Below, piece by piece: positions 51,962 through 61,086 of a stretch of DNA of 64,000 bases (the stretch's first letter is position 1; each line of letters starts with the position of its first letter). Origin of the DNA: CALGYY01 sp963678485 (GTDB lineage Bacteria > Bacteroidota > Bacteroidia > Bacteroidales > CAIWKO01); assembly GCA_963678485.1 (NCBI GenBank), contig OY782882.1, positions 2,666,001 to 2,730,000 of the forward strand, read 5' to 3'. The notes under the pieces were generated by a model. That model made no database searches and was not told where the DNA came from. It worked only from the letters and a program-made list of their open reading frames with translations. A program made the position numbers and the translations under genes.

Positions 51962-53665
51962 ATGAAATCACGCATTATGAGTATTGTGGCTGTGCTTTGT
52001 GTAACAGCTATTTCTGCAAGCCTCCTGATTTCTTGCGGGGGAAATAAACCAAAGGACATGAACGAAGAACTAAAATCCTTCATCAGCAAGTTCGAGGAAA
52101 AGTATGTTCCTCTTTACAAACAATCAGCTGAAGCTTACTGGACTGCCAGTATCAGCGGTAAAGAAGAGGATTTTAAAAAATCCGCTGCTGTAGAATTTGA
52201 AATCACCAAAATCTTCGCCGATAAGGCATCCTTCGAAACATTAAAGAAGATTAAGGAATCAAAATCTATTACTGATCCAGTCTTGAACCGTCAGCTTACC
52301 GTTCTTTTCAATGCTTTCTCAGGCGAACAGATCGACACTGCCAAATCAAAGGCAATGATCGATATGCAATCGAAAATTGAGATGAAATTTGGAAACTTCC
52401 GCGCCGTGGTTGGTACCGATTCTCTTACTGATAATCAGGTTGAAGAAATCTTACGCACATCTACTGATAATGCAAAACTTGAAGCTACCTGGAAAGCTTC
52501 CAAGAAATCCGGTGCAAACGTAGCACAGGACATTATTGCCCTTGTAAAAAAGAGAAATGAAGCTGCAAAAGAACTTGGATATTCGAACTTTCACGAAATG
52601 AGTCTGAAACTTTCTGAGCAGGATCCTGCTGAGATCGAAAAACTTTTTGACGAACTCGATAGCCTCACCCGCGATTCCTTTGCTCAGCTGAAAAGCGAAA
52701 TGGATGACTATTTTTCAAAAAGATATAAAGTTCAGAAACAAGATTTAATGCCCTGGCATTATCAAAATCGTTTCTTCCAGGAAGCTCCCCAGATTTATGC
52801 TGTAGATCTTGATGGATATTACAAAGACAAAGATCTTGTTGATATAACAACAAAGTACTATCAGGGAATTGGAATGGATATTACTCCAATAGTTCAGAAA
52901 AGTGACCTGTTTGAAAAACCAGGAAAGAATCAACATGCATATTGCATCGATATCGACAAAGCAGGTGACGTTCGTGTACTTTGCAATGTTAAGAGTAATG
53001 CAAATTGGATGAATACACTGCTCCACGAATATGGACATTCAGTATATTCAAAGTATAATGATACAGTTGTTCCTTTCATGCTTCGCGATGCTGCTCACAT
53101 TTTCACCACTGAGGCAGTTGCCATGTTTTTTGGACGTTGCGCCAGCAACCCCAATTGGATGAAAGCTAATATTGGACTGAAGGATGAAGAAGCTGCAAAA
53201 ATTTCAGCCGATTGTTTTAAAACCTTACGCCTTGAACAACTTGTTTTCAGCCGCTGGGCTCAGGTAATGTACCGTTTCGAAAAAGGTCTCTACGAAAATC
53301 CTGATCAGGATTTGAATAAACTGTGGTGGGATTTGGTTGAGAAATATCAAATGGTGAAAAAACCTGCTGATCGCAACGAACCTGATTGGGCTTCTAAAAT
53401 CCACATTGCTACCTCTCCCTGCTATTATCACAATTATTTATTGGGCGAATTATTGGCTTCACAATTCTCTTATTATATTGCAAAGAATATTTTGAAGACC
53501 GATGACCTGACTACCATTAATTGGTCGAACAATCCTGAGATTGGAAAATTCTTCATCGAAAAAGTTTTCAAACCAGGTATGACTTACGAATGGAATGATA
53601 TGATTGAAAAGGCTACTGGAGAAAAACTAACTGCTAAGTATTATGCTAAGCAATTTGTTCAGTAA
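51962..53665 (+). CDS. M2-like zinc metallopeptidase, lipoprotein
   Basis: 567 residues. Lipoprotein signal with Cys25 (SASLLISCGG). Largely helical. The zinc site is HEYGH in NTLLHEYGHSVYSKY, with the downstream glutamate in HIFTTEAVAMFFGR. The overall layout and the HEYGHxxY form resemble angiotensin-converting-enzyme-type M2 peptidases, and also M3 oligopeptidases. An envelope dipeptidase or oligopeptidase is likely. It may share a transcript with the FKBP gene just upstream and ends at a shared terminator. Confidence 0.82.
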   Translation: MKSRIMSIVAVLCVTAISASLLISCGGNKPKDMNEELKSFISKFEEKYVPLYKQSAEAYWTASISGKEEDFKKSAAVEFEITKIFADKASFETLKKIKESKSITDPVLNRQLTVLFNAFSGEQIDTAKSKAMIDMQSKIEMKFGNFRAVVGTDSLTDNQVEEILRTSTDNAKLEATWKASKKSGANVAQDIIALVKKRNEAAKELGYSNFHEMSLKLSEQDPAEIEKLFDELDSLTRDSFAQLKSEMDDYFSKRYKVQKQDLMPWHYQNRFFQEAPQIYAVDLDGYYKDKDLVDITTKYYQGIGMDITPIVQKSDLFEKPGKNQHAYCIDIDKAGDVRVLCNVKSNANWMNTLLHEYGHSVYSKYNDTVVPFMLRDAAHIFTTEAVAMFFGRCASNPNWMKANIGLKDEEAAKISADCFKTLRLEQLVFSRWAQVMYRFEKGLYENPDQDLNKLWWDLVEKYQMVKKPADRNEPDWASKIHIATSPCYYHNYLLGELLASQFSYYIAKNILKTDDLTTINWSNNPEIGKFFIEKVFKPGMTYEWNDMIEKATGEKLTAKYYAKQFVQ

Positions 53666-53682
53666 TCAATAAATCTGAAAAT

Positions 53683-53716
53683 AAAAAAGGCTGCATGTTT
53701 TATTGCAGCCTTTTTT
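53683..53716. terminator. Bidirectional terminator
   Basis: AAAAAAGGCTGCA and TGCAGCCTTTTTT around an eight-base loop, with T runs in both directions, between two convergent genes. Confidence 0.85.
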
Positions 53717-55237
53717 TTATGGTAATGTTTCGCGAAAATTCTTTACACCATATAAGGCATAACTGGTATCCGGCAAGAGTGGCAGCTTGGTTCCAAAGGT
53801 TTGGTTAAGTATTACACGAAAACTATTTACCGGGCTTATGGAGTCATATAATGAGGAATAATCGCCCGATGGCAGGTAGTATGAGTTGAATATGCTCAGG
53901 CTTTCCCGAATGTTTTCATCGTCATCAGGCAATTTCAAATATCTGTAACCATGGTCACCCTGAATAATGATAATGGCGTTGCTCTTGCCTTTGGCAAACA
54001 TTTTTTTCAGCATATCGCTGATACATTTATTTAAAAACTTCAGTTGTTCAAGGTATTTATAAGGTTCAACGCCGCCAATAGCATAGGAATCGGGCATTTC
54101 ATTTCCCAGTGCGTCGAAAAAGAAAGGATCGTGCGGAAGATATATGTGTGCATATACAAACCGGGGCTGCTTGCTGGGTAATTGTGCCGTACTTGCTACA
54201 GAATCCATGACTTTGAAGCTTATACTTTTATCAGCCCGTTCATTTACCAACTTCTTGTCGCCAAGTTTTACCTGTGCCAGCTGATATATGGTTCGATCAA
54301 AAAAGGCCATATAGGCATAATTGATATTCCAGAAATTCTTTGTTCCCATGAAGTCGAATAAACTTAAGGATATAATCTGATAGCCTTTATTCTTAAGGTA
54401 ATCAGCAACCAAACTGTAATTGGCCAGAGCATTCTCTTTTATAATCGGAATCGCATACTCTTGTTTTTCCGTCATCTGACTATGATAAGACATATTCAGA
54501 CAGGACGAAACACTGAAATGCGTTGCATTATAATTTGTGTTGCTTTTGGAGGCAAGGTAGAACCCGTAATTCCGAAGCAAGGTGTCGAGAGGGTTATCGT
54601 AATTCCAGTATTTCTTCAAACTTCGGGATGCGGTGTATGAGTCGAAGATTATGTAGTAAATGTCGGGTTTAGAGCAGGAGTCAGGATTTGCTTTCAGTTG
54701 CTCGTCTGTTGGGAGGTTGGTGTATTTTATATCAAATGGCTCAAACAGGAAGGCTTTCCCGATTTCAATCAAAATAAAAATTGATAATATAATGATTAGA
54801 TAATTATTTATATACTTGAGTTGTGGTTTTAACTTACGCAGCAATAACCATAAGGCCAGACCGATGACTGCGAAGGAAGCAAGCAGGAACACATTATAAC
54901 CACGGGTTATGTGCTTGGCAATCCAAGGAACATCGTTATACACCAGCATGTATAAATCAAAATAGTAGACGCAGATAAACAATGTGTATGTTGCAATGAT
55001 AGCTGATAGTAATCGGTCATTAATTATCAGACTAAAGAAAAAATGAACAACGAATGCGACTAATAGTAAAATGAATATATTTCCAATCGTTGACCACAAC
55101 GGTAAAACGTATTGCATATACAGAAGTGCGGATTCATTTGCTGCAAACAATAATACTATAAGGTAGGGGGTAAGCAGCAATGGGCGCGCCTTGAGCGAGC
55201 TGAAGAACATTTTTATTCCAGGAATCAGTTTATTCAT
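53717..55237 (-). CDS. Sulfatase-like membrane transferase
   Basis: 506 residues. Five membrane helices in the first 175 residues (for example LIVLLFAANESALLYMQYVL), then an alkaline-phosphatase-superfamily domain. Metal and catalytic motifs: DIYYIIFDSYTASRSL, NATHFSVSSCLNMSY with the candidate nucleophile Thr, AHIYLPHDPFF and IIQGDHGYR. This matches the LTA-synthase/phosphoethanolamine-transferase class, which moves head groups onto envelope glycans or lipids. It overlaps the upstream methyltransferase gene by eight bases. Confidence 0.8.
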   Translation of the reverse strand: MNKLIPGIKMFFSSLKARPLLLTPYLIVLLFAANESALLYMQYVLPLWSTIGNIFILLLVAFVVHFFFSLIINDRLLSAIIATYTLFICVYYFDLYMLVYNDVPWIAKHITRGYNVFLLASFAVIGLALWLLLRKLKPQLKYINNYLIIILSIFILIEIGKAFLFEPFDIKYTNLPTDEQLKANPDSCSKPDIYYIIFDSYTASRSLKKYWNYDNPLDTLLRNYGFYLASKSNTNYNATHFSVSSCLNMSYHSQMTEKQEYAIPIIKENALANYSLVADYLKNKGYQIISLSLFDFMGTKNFWNINYAYMAFFDRTIYQLAQVKLGDKKLVNERADKSISFKVMDSVASTAQLPSKQPRFVYAHIYLPHDPFFFDALGNEMPDSYAIGGVEPYKYLEQLKFLNKCISDMLKKMFAKGKSNAIIIIQGDHGYRYLKLPDDDENIRESLSIFNSYYLPSGDYSSLYDSISPVNSFRVILNQTFGTKLPLLPDTSYALYGVKNFRETLP

Positions 55238-56609
55238 CGTTTCTGGCCGTCATGTGGTAAATGGTTCGCCGGGCAGATTTCAGCGAAAATTCTCCGACAA
55301 TTTTCCAATCGTGTTCAAAAGCCTTTATAAAGTCCGCTTTTGAAATGCGATTCATCAAACTTGATTTGTAGCGCAGCAAACGCTTGGCGTTCGGATCGTC
55401 AGGTGCAACAAATTCGATGAGAAGTTGTCGCCCTAGTTTTAGAAAAAGCGATGAAATCTTTTCATACGGAACATTCTCTCCAATGGAGATATGGTGTAAT
55501 ACTGCAAGCGCCATTACCAGATCGCTTCGTTGTCGCTGCCAAAGCGTAAGACGTTCAGAAGATTCCCATCCTGCTGTTGACAGGGGTTCCATGATATCGA
55601 ATAGCAGAGGCATAATGTTTTTTACACCATCTTTTTTCACTTTCTGAGCAAACAACTCAGAGCACATTGCGTCCTTTTCCAATGCAATTACTTCCCTGGC
55701 ATACTTTGATGCAAGACTGCTGAAATTGCCAGTATTAGAGCCCAAATCGAATACACATCCAGGTTTTATTTGTTGTAACAAGCCTTCAATAACAAATTCT
55801 TTTTCCTTTAAATATTCGTTCGATAAAAGGTTCTCTTCATAGTAAGTATTCCATTCACCATGTTGTCGTTTGTGGGGCTCGAGTTTTTGAACAGCACGAA
55901 TCAGCATTTCGGTATGTCCTAACATAGCGCGTTTACTCACCTTGGCCTTTTGGGGTTCTGTATTCATCGCTAGATTTCCTTGCCTGCGTTGCAATCGCCC
56001 GTGTAATACGAGATTGAGGTAAATACTTGGTTTAATACGCTTACGCCAGGGAATCATTTTTACCGCGAGGGTCAGCGGAACGCCCTGTGGATACAGGCGT
56101 AATAGATTTAAGTCAATATCTTTCACACTCATCACCACCAATGGTGCAAGGAATAGTTCGCAGAATTGTCGGTATGCAATCCACGGATCTCCATCATTAT
56201 ATTGCTCAAAAGATAATGTATCAATCAATATAGGCTGAGCATTTAGAAATTGAATATTATACGGACTTGCATCTTTTAATACCATCCCGTGTTGGAGTGC
56301 CGTGAGTTGAATGTTCAGTGTTAACAGTGCAGCCTCCTTCAACTGCAGGAAACACCATTCCTGTGGGTAGCTTATTAATTCTAATTGTTGAGGCCTGATA
56401 ATTTTATATGCTTCTGAAAACGCTTTCTCAGTGGAGACTTCCTCATGAGGAATCAGGGATTTTTCCTCAATCAGCATTTGATATAGGCCTGAATTAATCA
56501 GCGTTTCGTAATGCTTTCGATATTCTTCAAAGATCGCCCTGTATACGATGCCATCACGGATGAAAACGCTTCCTGCGGGGTCTCTGAACGAAGAGGCTAC
56601 GGACTTCAT
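55230..56609 (-). CDS. Kinase-like domain fused to SAM methyltransferase
   Basis: 459 residues. The N-terminal half contains MVLKDASPYNIQFLNAQPIL then IDTLSFE, which has the layout of the catalytic loop of aminoglycoside-kinase-fold proteins (D-x-x-x-x-N then D). The C-terminal half (about 270-459) is a class I SAM methyltransferase: VFDLGSNTGNFSSLAS binds SAM, with VMALAVLHHIS after. The build resembles NoeA-type nodulation proteins. It overlaps the small membrane protein by four bases (ATGA) and the sulfatase-like gene by eight, a tightly linked operon for an envelope modification. Confidence 0.72.
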   Translation of the reverse strand: MKSVASSFRDPAGSVFIRDGIVYRAIFEEYRKHYETLINSGLYQMLIEEKSLIPHEEVSTEKAFSEAYKIIRPQQLELISYPQEWCFLQLKEAALLTLNIQLTALQHGMVLKDASPYNIQFLNAQPILIDTLSFEQYNDGDPWIAYRQFCELFLAPLVVMSVKDIDLNLLRLYPQGVPLTLAVKMIPWRKRIKPSIYLNLVLHGRLQRRQGNLAMNTEPQKAKVSKRAMLGHTEMLIRAVQKLEPHKRQHGEWNTYYEENLLSNEYLKEKEFVIEGLLQQIKPGCVFDLGSNTGNFSSLASKYAREVIALEKDAMCSELFAQKVKKDGVKNIMPLLFDIMEPLSTAGWESSERLTLWQRQRSDLVMALAVLHHISIGENVPYEKISSLFLKLGRQLLIEFVAPDDPNAKRLLRYKSSLMNRISKADFIKAFEHDWKIVGEFSLKSARRTIYHMTARNDE

Positions 56610-56791
56610 TTTTCCTGAGGTTCTTTTTTGTTGAAGTGCTTCTGAAAAAATCGCTTTATACGTTGACGGGCAATAGTAATGTAAAAAGCAGCGCCGGTAA
56701 TGGCAGCAATAACAGCTTGTAGCAGCAGGCTGCCCGGACCCGGGTCAATGTATAAAATGAAATTGCTGATCATGAGGATGAATTCTATCAT
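56606..56791 (-). CDS. Small membrane protein of YIDPG type
   Basis: 61 residues from ATG 56791; an ATG at 56773 would give 55. One membrane helix, then IDPGPGSLLLQAVIAAITGA, the conserved stretch of a small family I associate with sulfatase/methyltransferase operons, and a basic tail RQRIKRFFQKHFNKK. A -7 element TATCTTTG (56792-56799) touches the first ATG, so the true start may be 56773. It overlaps the next gene by ATGA. Confidence 0.7.
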   Translation of the reverse strand: MIEFILMISNFILYIDPGPGSLLLQAVIAAITGAAFYITIARQRIKRFFQKHFNKKEPQEK

Positions 56792-56799
56792 CAAAGATA
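56792..56799 (-). promoter_or_regulatory. -7 element TATCTTTG abutting the start
   Basis: Exact TAnnTTTG read leftwards, directly next to the ATG at 56791. If used, the transcript would begin inside the annotated gene, which favours the start at 56773. Confidence 0.4.
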
Positions 56800-56849
56800 C
56801 AATTTCTATTTAGATCAGCAGAGACTCCGCACCATCCGTTTAATTTCCA

Positions 56850-56857
56850 TACCTTTG
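56850..56857 (+). promoter_or_regulatory. -7 promoter element TACCTTTG
   Basis: Exact TAnnTTTG, 19 bases before the ATG at 56877. Confidence 0.55.
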
Positions 56858-56876
56858 TATACCCGATTCTCAAGCT

Positions 56877-57935
56877 ATGAATCTAAGTGAGCTTTTGTTT
56901 TTTAGTGGTTTTATCCTTTTTATTTTGGCCCTATTATTCATGGATTTGGGCTTATTCAACAGGAAGAGCCATGAAATAAAATTTAAGGAAGCCGTTGGCT
57001 GGTCACTGTTTTGGATTTGCCTGGCTCTACTGTTCTATGTTTTCATTCGTTTTAAGGGCGAAGTGATACATGGAGTCCGCAGTCTTGAGGATATTCAGTT
57101 TAAGATACATCAGTATAAACTCCCAATCGATATTCACGGACTTTCCTACCAGGAAGCACTTGAAGTGTATCGACGCAATATGGGATTAGAATACATCACC
57201 GGATGGCTGATCGAAAAATCACTTTCTGTTGACAATCTTTTTGTGATTATCATGATCTTCTTCGCATTTGGTGTGCGAAAAATCTACTACAAGCGTGTTT
57301 TGTTTTGGGGAATTCTCGGAGCTATTGTGCTGAGGTTTATTTTCATATTTGGCAGTTCCGCATTAATCCAGCGATTCACATGGGTGCTCTACATTTTTGG
57401 CGGCTTGCTGGTTTTTACAGGTGTAAAAATGTTCATCGATCGCAATAAAGAAGATAAAGGCATCAATGTGTCAAAACATCCTGTGGTAAGGTTCACATCA
57501 AAGTATTTCAGGGTTTTTCCTCGCTATGTTGGACGAAGATTCTTTATCACAAATCGTGATCATAAGCTGTATGTTACCCCCTTATTTATTGTTTTGCTGG
57601 TTATTGAATTTAGTGATGTCATCTTTGCAACAGATTCAATTCCAGCTATTTTTTCTGTTACAGAGGATCCCTATATTATCTTCTTTTCCAATATTTTCGC
57701 GATACTTGGTTTACGAGCGTTGTTTTTCCTTGTATTGAAGATTATTACCATGTTCCACTACCTCAAACACGGACTTTCTATACTATTAACGTTCATAGGA
57801 TTTAAGCTGGTTTTTAATGAATGGTTGAAGGAAATTGGTTTTACCACCGCACATTCATTATACATTGTGCTCGGGATACTGATAATTAGCATATTAGCTA
57901 GTTTGATTTTCAAAAGCAAAACTGCTGAAAAATAA
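56877..57935 (+). CDS. TerC family membrane protein
   Basis: 352 residues with about nine membrane helices. TerC/Alx motifs: FFSGFILFILALLFMDLGLF, then GWLIEKSLSVDNLFVIIMIF, and VIEFSDVIFATDSIPAIFSV with conserved acidic residues inside the membrane. These proteins export manganese or help load metal into exported enzymes. It has its own short leader, too short for a manganese riboswitch (about 20 bases). It is divergent from the envelope-modification operon. Confidence 0.93.
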   Translation: MNLSELLFFSGFILFILALLFMDLGLFNRKSHEIKFKEAVGWSLFWICLALLFYVFIRFKGEVIHGVRSLEDIQFKIHQYKLPIDIHGLSYQEALEVYRRNMGLEYITGWLIEKSLSVDNLFVIIMIFFAFGVRKIYYKRVLFWGILGAIVLRFIFIFGSSALIQRFTWVLYIFGGLLVFTGVKMFIDRNKEDKGINVSKHPVVRFTSKYFRVFPRYVGRRFFITNRDHKLYVTPLFIVLLVIEFSDVIFATDSIPAIFSVTEDPYIIFFSNIFAILGLRALFFLVLKIITMFHYLKHGLSILLTFIGFKLVFNEWLKEIGFTTAHSLYIVLGILIISILASLIFKSKTAEK

Positions 57936-58071
57936 TTGCTATTTTTTTTCCTCTTAAAGCAACCAAAAGCACAAACTTAGTGTCTTATAGTTGTTAAACC
58001 CTAAATTGTGTACCGGTCTTTGTAAACTCGTCCCTTACAAACTCCAAATCGCACAAAACTTCCCATAATTT

Positions 58072-58104
58072 ATGAATGATCCGGCGCCCCGCCGGATCGT
58101 TCAT
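58072..58104. terminator. Long perfect hairpin, possible terminator
   Basis: ATGAATGATCCGGCG, loop CCC, CGCCGGATCGTTCAT: a 15-bp stem with a single T-G pair. Followed on the plus strand by TTTTAGGG, so it might end the TerC transcript, though 136 bases after its stop. Confidence 0.5.
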
Positions 58105-58172
58105 TTTAGGGCTTTTTCTCATTATATGCGTTTTATTGAATCTAAATGAGTCCTGCTGTAACGTCCGTGGAA

Positions 58173-58221
58173 GCTCGCCAACACGAGAACAAAGCTGCAG
58201 ACGGACTTTAAGGATAGACAC
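58173..58221. repeat. Short dispersed repeat, family 2, copy 2
   Basis: Related to 402-451: both run from a GCnCGnCAAnAnGAG segment to CAGACGGACTTTA and a GGAyAGrCAC end. Sits just left of transposon copy C. Confidence 0.5.
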
Positions 58222-58277
58222 GAAATAACCTCCATCATTACAAATGATATATGGAGTCGCTTTTGTTTGATCATTCC

Positions 58278-58952
58278 GGATCAAGCGGAAAAGTTGAGGA
58301 GTAGGAAAACTATTCATAGAAAACACTAGAATTTAAAACCTTTCTTCAACTACGAATACCACGAATGAACGCGAATGAGTTCCATTTGCAGCTATTGTCT
58401 GTAACATTGGCCATCAATATTGATTACACTTATCAATCTTTTTTAGCATCAGTGTTTTAATAGTTTATCAGACCAATACCATTTGTACTTTGTGGTTATT
58501 TTACAGTATTGAAATTATGAAATGCTAATGTTCAAAGCGTGTGTGCGGGCCTGTCAAAGCAAGCGGGCGTGGGCAGGCTGTGAATCGTCAACGGCACGCA
58601 AATCCGCAAGGGGCCAGACAGCGGCCTTTTCGCTGTCGGCTCTGTCGAAAACGACAAAAAGAAAATTCAATGAGCGAAATGAGGTTTATTGTCATATTCA
58701 AGAAATGCCGTCAATTGGCGTTTTCGGCACTACCTTGCGTGATTTGCGGCCGTTGGCGAGAGCGGGGGGATAGCATTGGCTTTGACTAGAATTTTGGCTC
58801 CACCTTTTGTTCATGCAAAAGGTGGAATTCAAAGAATATAAACCACACATTAAGTTGTGCTCTTGTTAAATGCGACAATTCAGTATTGTTTTTCAGTTGT
58901 GCTAAAAAACACCAATAACTATTTGTTGCTCCTCAACAATCCGGCTTGATCC
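58278..58952 (-). mobile_element. Non-autonomous transposon-like element, copy C
   Basis: 675 bases in the opposite orientation to A and B. Left end GGATCAAGCGGAAAAGTTGA, right end reading inwards GGATCAAGCCGGATTGTTGA. Flanked by a perfect 8-bp duplication ATCATTCC (58270-58277 and 58953-58960). A hairpin CCACCTTTT/AAAAGGTGG sits where copy B has CCACCATTTT/AAAATGGTGG, both arms changed together. No transposase. Confidence 0.88.
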
Positions 58953-59048
58953 ATCATTCCACATCTGCGCAGTATTTAAGTAATAACAAATTAATCCCTG
59001 ACATACCGTATATGTATTCATACACTTAGTTTATTTGCCCATTTCTCG

Positions 59049-59056
59049 TACCTTTG
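59049..59056 (+). promoter_or_regulatory. -7 element TACCTTTG at the start of Usp gene
   Basis: Exact TAnnTTTG ending four bases before the GTG at 59061. The transcript would start about at the GTG, a leaderless arrangement. Confidence 0.5.
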
Positions 59057-59060
59057 TCTT

Positions 59061-59960
59061 GTGGAACAAGAAGTAAAAAAGGAGAATACCGATGTCAAGG
59101 AAAAGAAGAAACAGCAGATTCTTGTCCCACACGATTTTTCTGATGCCTGCATTTGTGCTGTTAGCTATGGTATTGCAATGGCGAAAATATTTCGTTGTGA
59201 AATCACATTAGTGCATGTCATAAGCGAAAAGAAAAATGCTTCCAGGAACACAGACAACAACACCAAGGAGGATGAAGCCCGTGCTCGTTTGGCAACGATT
59301 GCAGCCACTATTCAAGCCAGCCACAATATTATCGCAAACGCTTATATTTTTAAGGGAGAGGTTGCTGATATTCTTAATGGAATTATCGAAAAAATCAACG
59401 CTATTGTGTTGGTCACAGGCTTAAATACTGTGAATCGAAAAGCTCAGGATTATTTTTCTCCATCAAAACTGGTGAGTGACTATAGGGAGTTGCGCATTCC
59501 TTTATTAATAGTACAAAACAAAATGCCGGATGCTGATGCATTTCGCCATATCATTCTTCCGGTCGATTTTACCCCCGAATCAAAGGAAAAAGCTTCCTGG
59601 GCTGGCTATCTCGGCAGACTTCATAATTCATTCATCACTGTGGTGCATACCGAATACAGGGATGGTTTTTTTATGGTGCAACTCCGAAATAATCTGTTGT
59701 TGGTAAAAAAGCTTTTCGACACATTGAAAACCCTCTATGATTTTCATAAAACGGATAAGCTGAAATATGATATTGATCGCTATGCCTTGTCTTATGCTAA
59801 GATGAAAGGTGCCGGACTTATCCTGATTACGGCGACTAAAGACTGGGGTGTTGATGATTTTTTATTGGGGCCTGCCGAAAAACGCATCATTACCAATGAG
59901 GACCAACTTCCCGTTCTTATGGTAAATCCAAGAGATGATTTGTTCGTGCCTTGTGTGTAA
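59061..59960 (+). CDS. Universal stress protein, two Usp domains
   Basis: 299 residues from a GTG start. Two tandem Usp folds: ILVPHDFSDACICAVSYGIA at about 20-40, and FRHIILPVDFTPESKEKASW at about 160-180. The nucleotide-binding GxxGxxS pattern is not clear at the end of either domain, so ATP binding is uncertain. No other in-frame start precedes the first Usp strand, so the GTG is required, and with the promoter so near the mRNA may be leaderless. It is 100 bases right of transposon copy C. Confidence 0.85.
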   Translation: MEQEVKKENTDVKEKKKQQILVPHDFSDACICAVSYGIAMAKIFRCEITLVHVISEKKNASRNTDNNTKEDEARARLATIAATIQASHNIIANAYIFKGEVADILNGIIEKINAIVLVTGLNTVNRKAQDYFSPSKLVSDYRELRIPLLIVQNKMPDADAFRHIILPVDFTPESKEKASWAGYLGRLHNSFITVVHTEYRDGFFMVQLRNNLLLVKKLFDTLKTLYDFHKTDKLKYDIDRYALSYAKMKGAGLILITATKDWGVDDFLLGPAEKRIITNEDQLPVLMVNPRDDLFVPCV

Positions 59961-60055
59961 GGTTCAAGGCCAACCGGCATTTTCTAAGCAGAAATTAAAA
60001 CACGATAGTTCTAAATGAGTGAAAAGGCATCGACCCGAATAATGCTATCGGTGGC

Positions 60056-60403
60056 TTAGCTTAGTTCCTTAAAGGGATCCCAGAAAATGTTGTTAAAGTT
60101 GACAATCTGATTATCTAGAATTTCCACTCCTTCAGATTCAAGAAGATCTTTCATTACCTGGCTTCCGCCGAAATGATGTTTGCCCGTCAGGACTCCCGAG
60201 CGGTTAACCACGCGGTGTGCAGGGACAGGAGGTGTTGCATTATGCGATGCATTCATTGCCCAACCAACCATTCTCGCAGAACCTTTGCTGCCGAGGTAAA
60301 GCGCAATGGCGCCGTAACTGGTAACACGGCCATAGGGAATCAATCGTGCGACCTCATAAACACGTGAGAAAAAAGATTCTGTGTTTAATTCGGTTCTAGC
60401 CAT
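60056..60403 (-). CDS. Alkyltransferase-like protein (ATL)
   Basis: 115 residues, the size of the C-terminal domain of O6-methylguanine transferases. Motifs: VYEVARLIPYGRVTSYGAIA (DNA-binding helix-turn-helix) and GSARMVGWAMNAS. The active-site PCHR is PAHRVVN here, so the acceptor cysteine is Ala. ATL proteins with this change bind O6-alkylguanine and hand it to nucleotide excision repair. It overlaps trmB by eight bases. Confidence 0.9.
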   Translation of the reverse strand: MARTELNTESFFSRVYEVARLIPYGRVTSYGAIALYLGSKGSARMVGWAMNASHNATPPVPAHRVVNRSGVLTGKHHFGGSQVMKDLLESEGVEILDNQIVNFNNIFWDPFKELS

Positions 60404-61076
60404 TGATTAATGATTTCAGGGTAAAGCGCAGGTATTTTATTGTTTTTCCTTCAAGCAGCCAGCGATTTTCATAAAAGGTCTGTATACTGCAAGCTTCTTC
60501 CTGAGGTGCATTCATGTATAAATCATCGGTACTGAATAACAACTGATGCCCTTCTTCTTCAATAATCTCTAGGGTGTAACGATACAGACCTTCGTCATCA
60601 GTTTTTAAATGTATAACAGCGTCATCTTTTAATAAGGGACGATAATAACCTAAGAAACGAGGTGAGGTTAGTCTTTTATTGCGTTCTGATAAAGCAGGGT
60701 GTGGATCAGGAAAGGTAATCCAAATTCCGGAAATTTCCTTTGGTCCGAAGAAATTCCACAAGAAGCCAATCTGTGTTCGAACAAAAGCCACATTATTGAT
60801 TTGTTCCTCCAGAGCGGTTTTTGCACCTCGCCACATTCGTGCGCCTTTAATATCAACGCCAATATAATTCCGGTTGCTATATTTTCGACCTAGTCCAACA
60901 GTATATTCTCCTTTTCCACAACCTAATTCCAGATAAATGGGATTGCTGTTTCGAAAATAAATATCATTCCAGCAGCCTTTGTTGCGGAATTCAGGTTGAG
61001 GTGTAATGATGCTTGGCTGAAAAAAATTAGCAAAGGTTTCGTTTTCAGCAAAGTGCTGAAGCTTTTTCTTGCTCAC
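60396..61076 (-). CDS. trmB: tRNA (guanine-46-N7)-methyltransferase
   Basis: 226 residues. SAM site YLELGCGKGEYTVGLGRKY, GVDIKGARMWRGAKTA, and the family signature WITFPDPHPALSERNKRLTS. It adds m7G at tRNA position 46. It is followed by the overlapping ATL gene. Confidence 0.95.
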   Translation of the reverse strand: MSKKKLQHFAENETFANFFQPSIITPQPEFRNKGCWNDIYFRNSNPIYLELGCGKGEYTVGLGRKYSNRNYIGVDIKGARMWRGAKTALEEQINNVAFVRTQIGFLWNFFGPKEISGIWITFPDPHPALSERNKRLTSPRFLGYYRPLLKDDAVIHLKTDDEGLYRYTLEIIEEEGHQLLFSTDDLYMNAPQEEACSIQTFYENRWLLEGKTIKYLRFTLKSLING

Positions 61077-61086
61077 CGTTCAAAGT

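Larger units (their letters stand above)
57936..59060. other. Intergenic region with repeats and hairpin
   Basis: It contains a long hairpin (58072-58104), family 2 repeat copy 2 (58173-58221), transposon-like copy C (58278-58952) and the promoter of the next gene. Open frames inside the transposon copy are not believed. Confidence 0.6.

Noticed and set aside
58541..58789. 82- and 83-residue open frames inside transposon copy C
   Set aside because: Two frames overlap in the same DNA and neither is kept intact in all copies.
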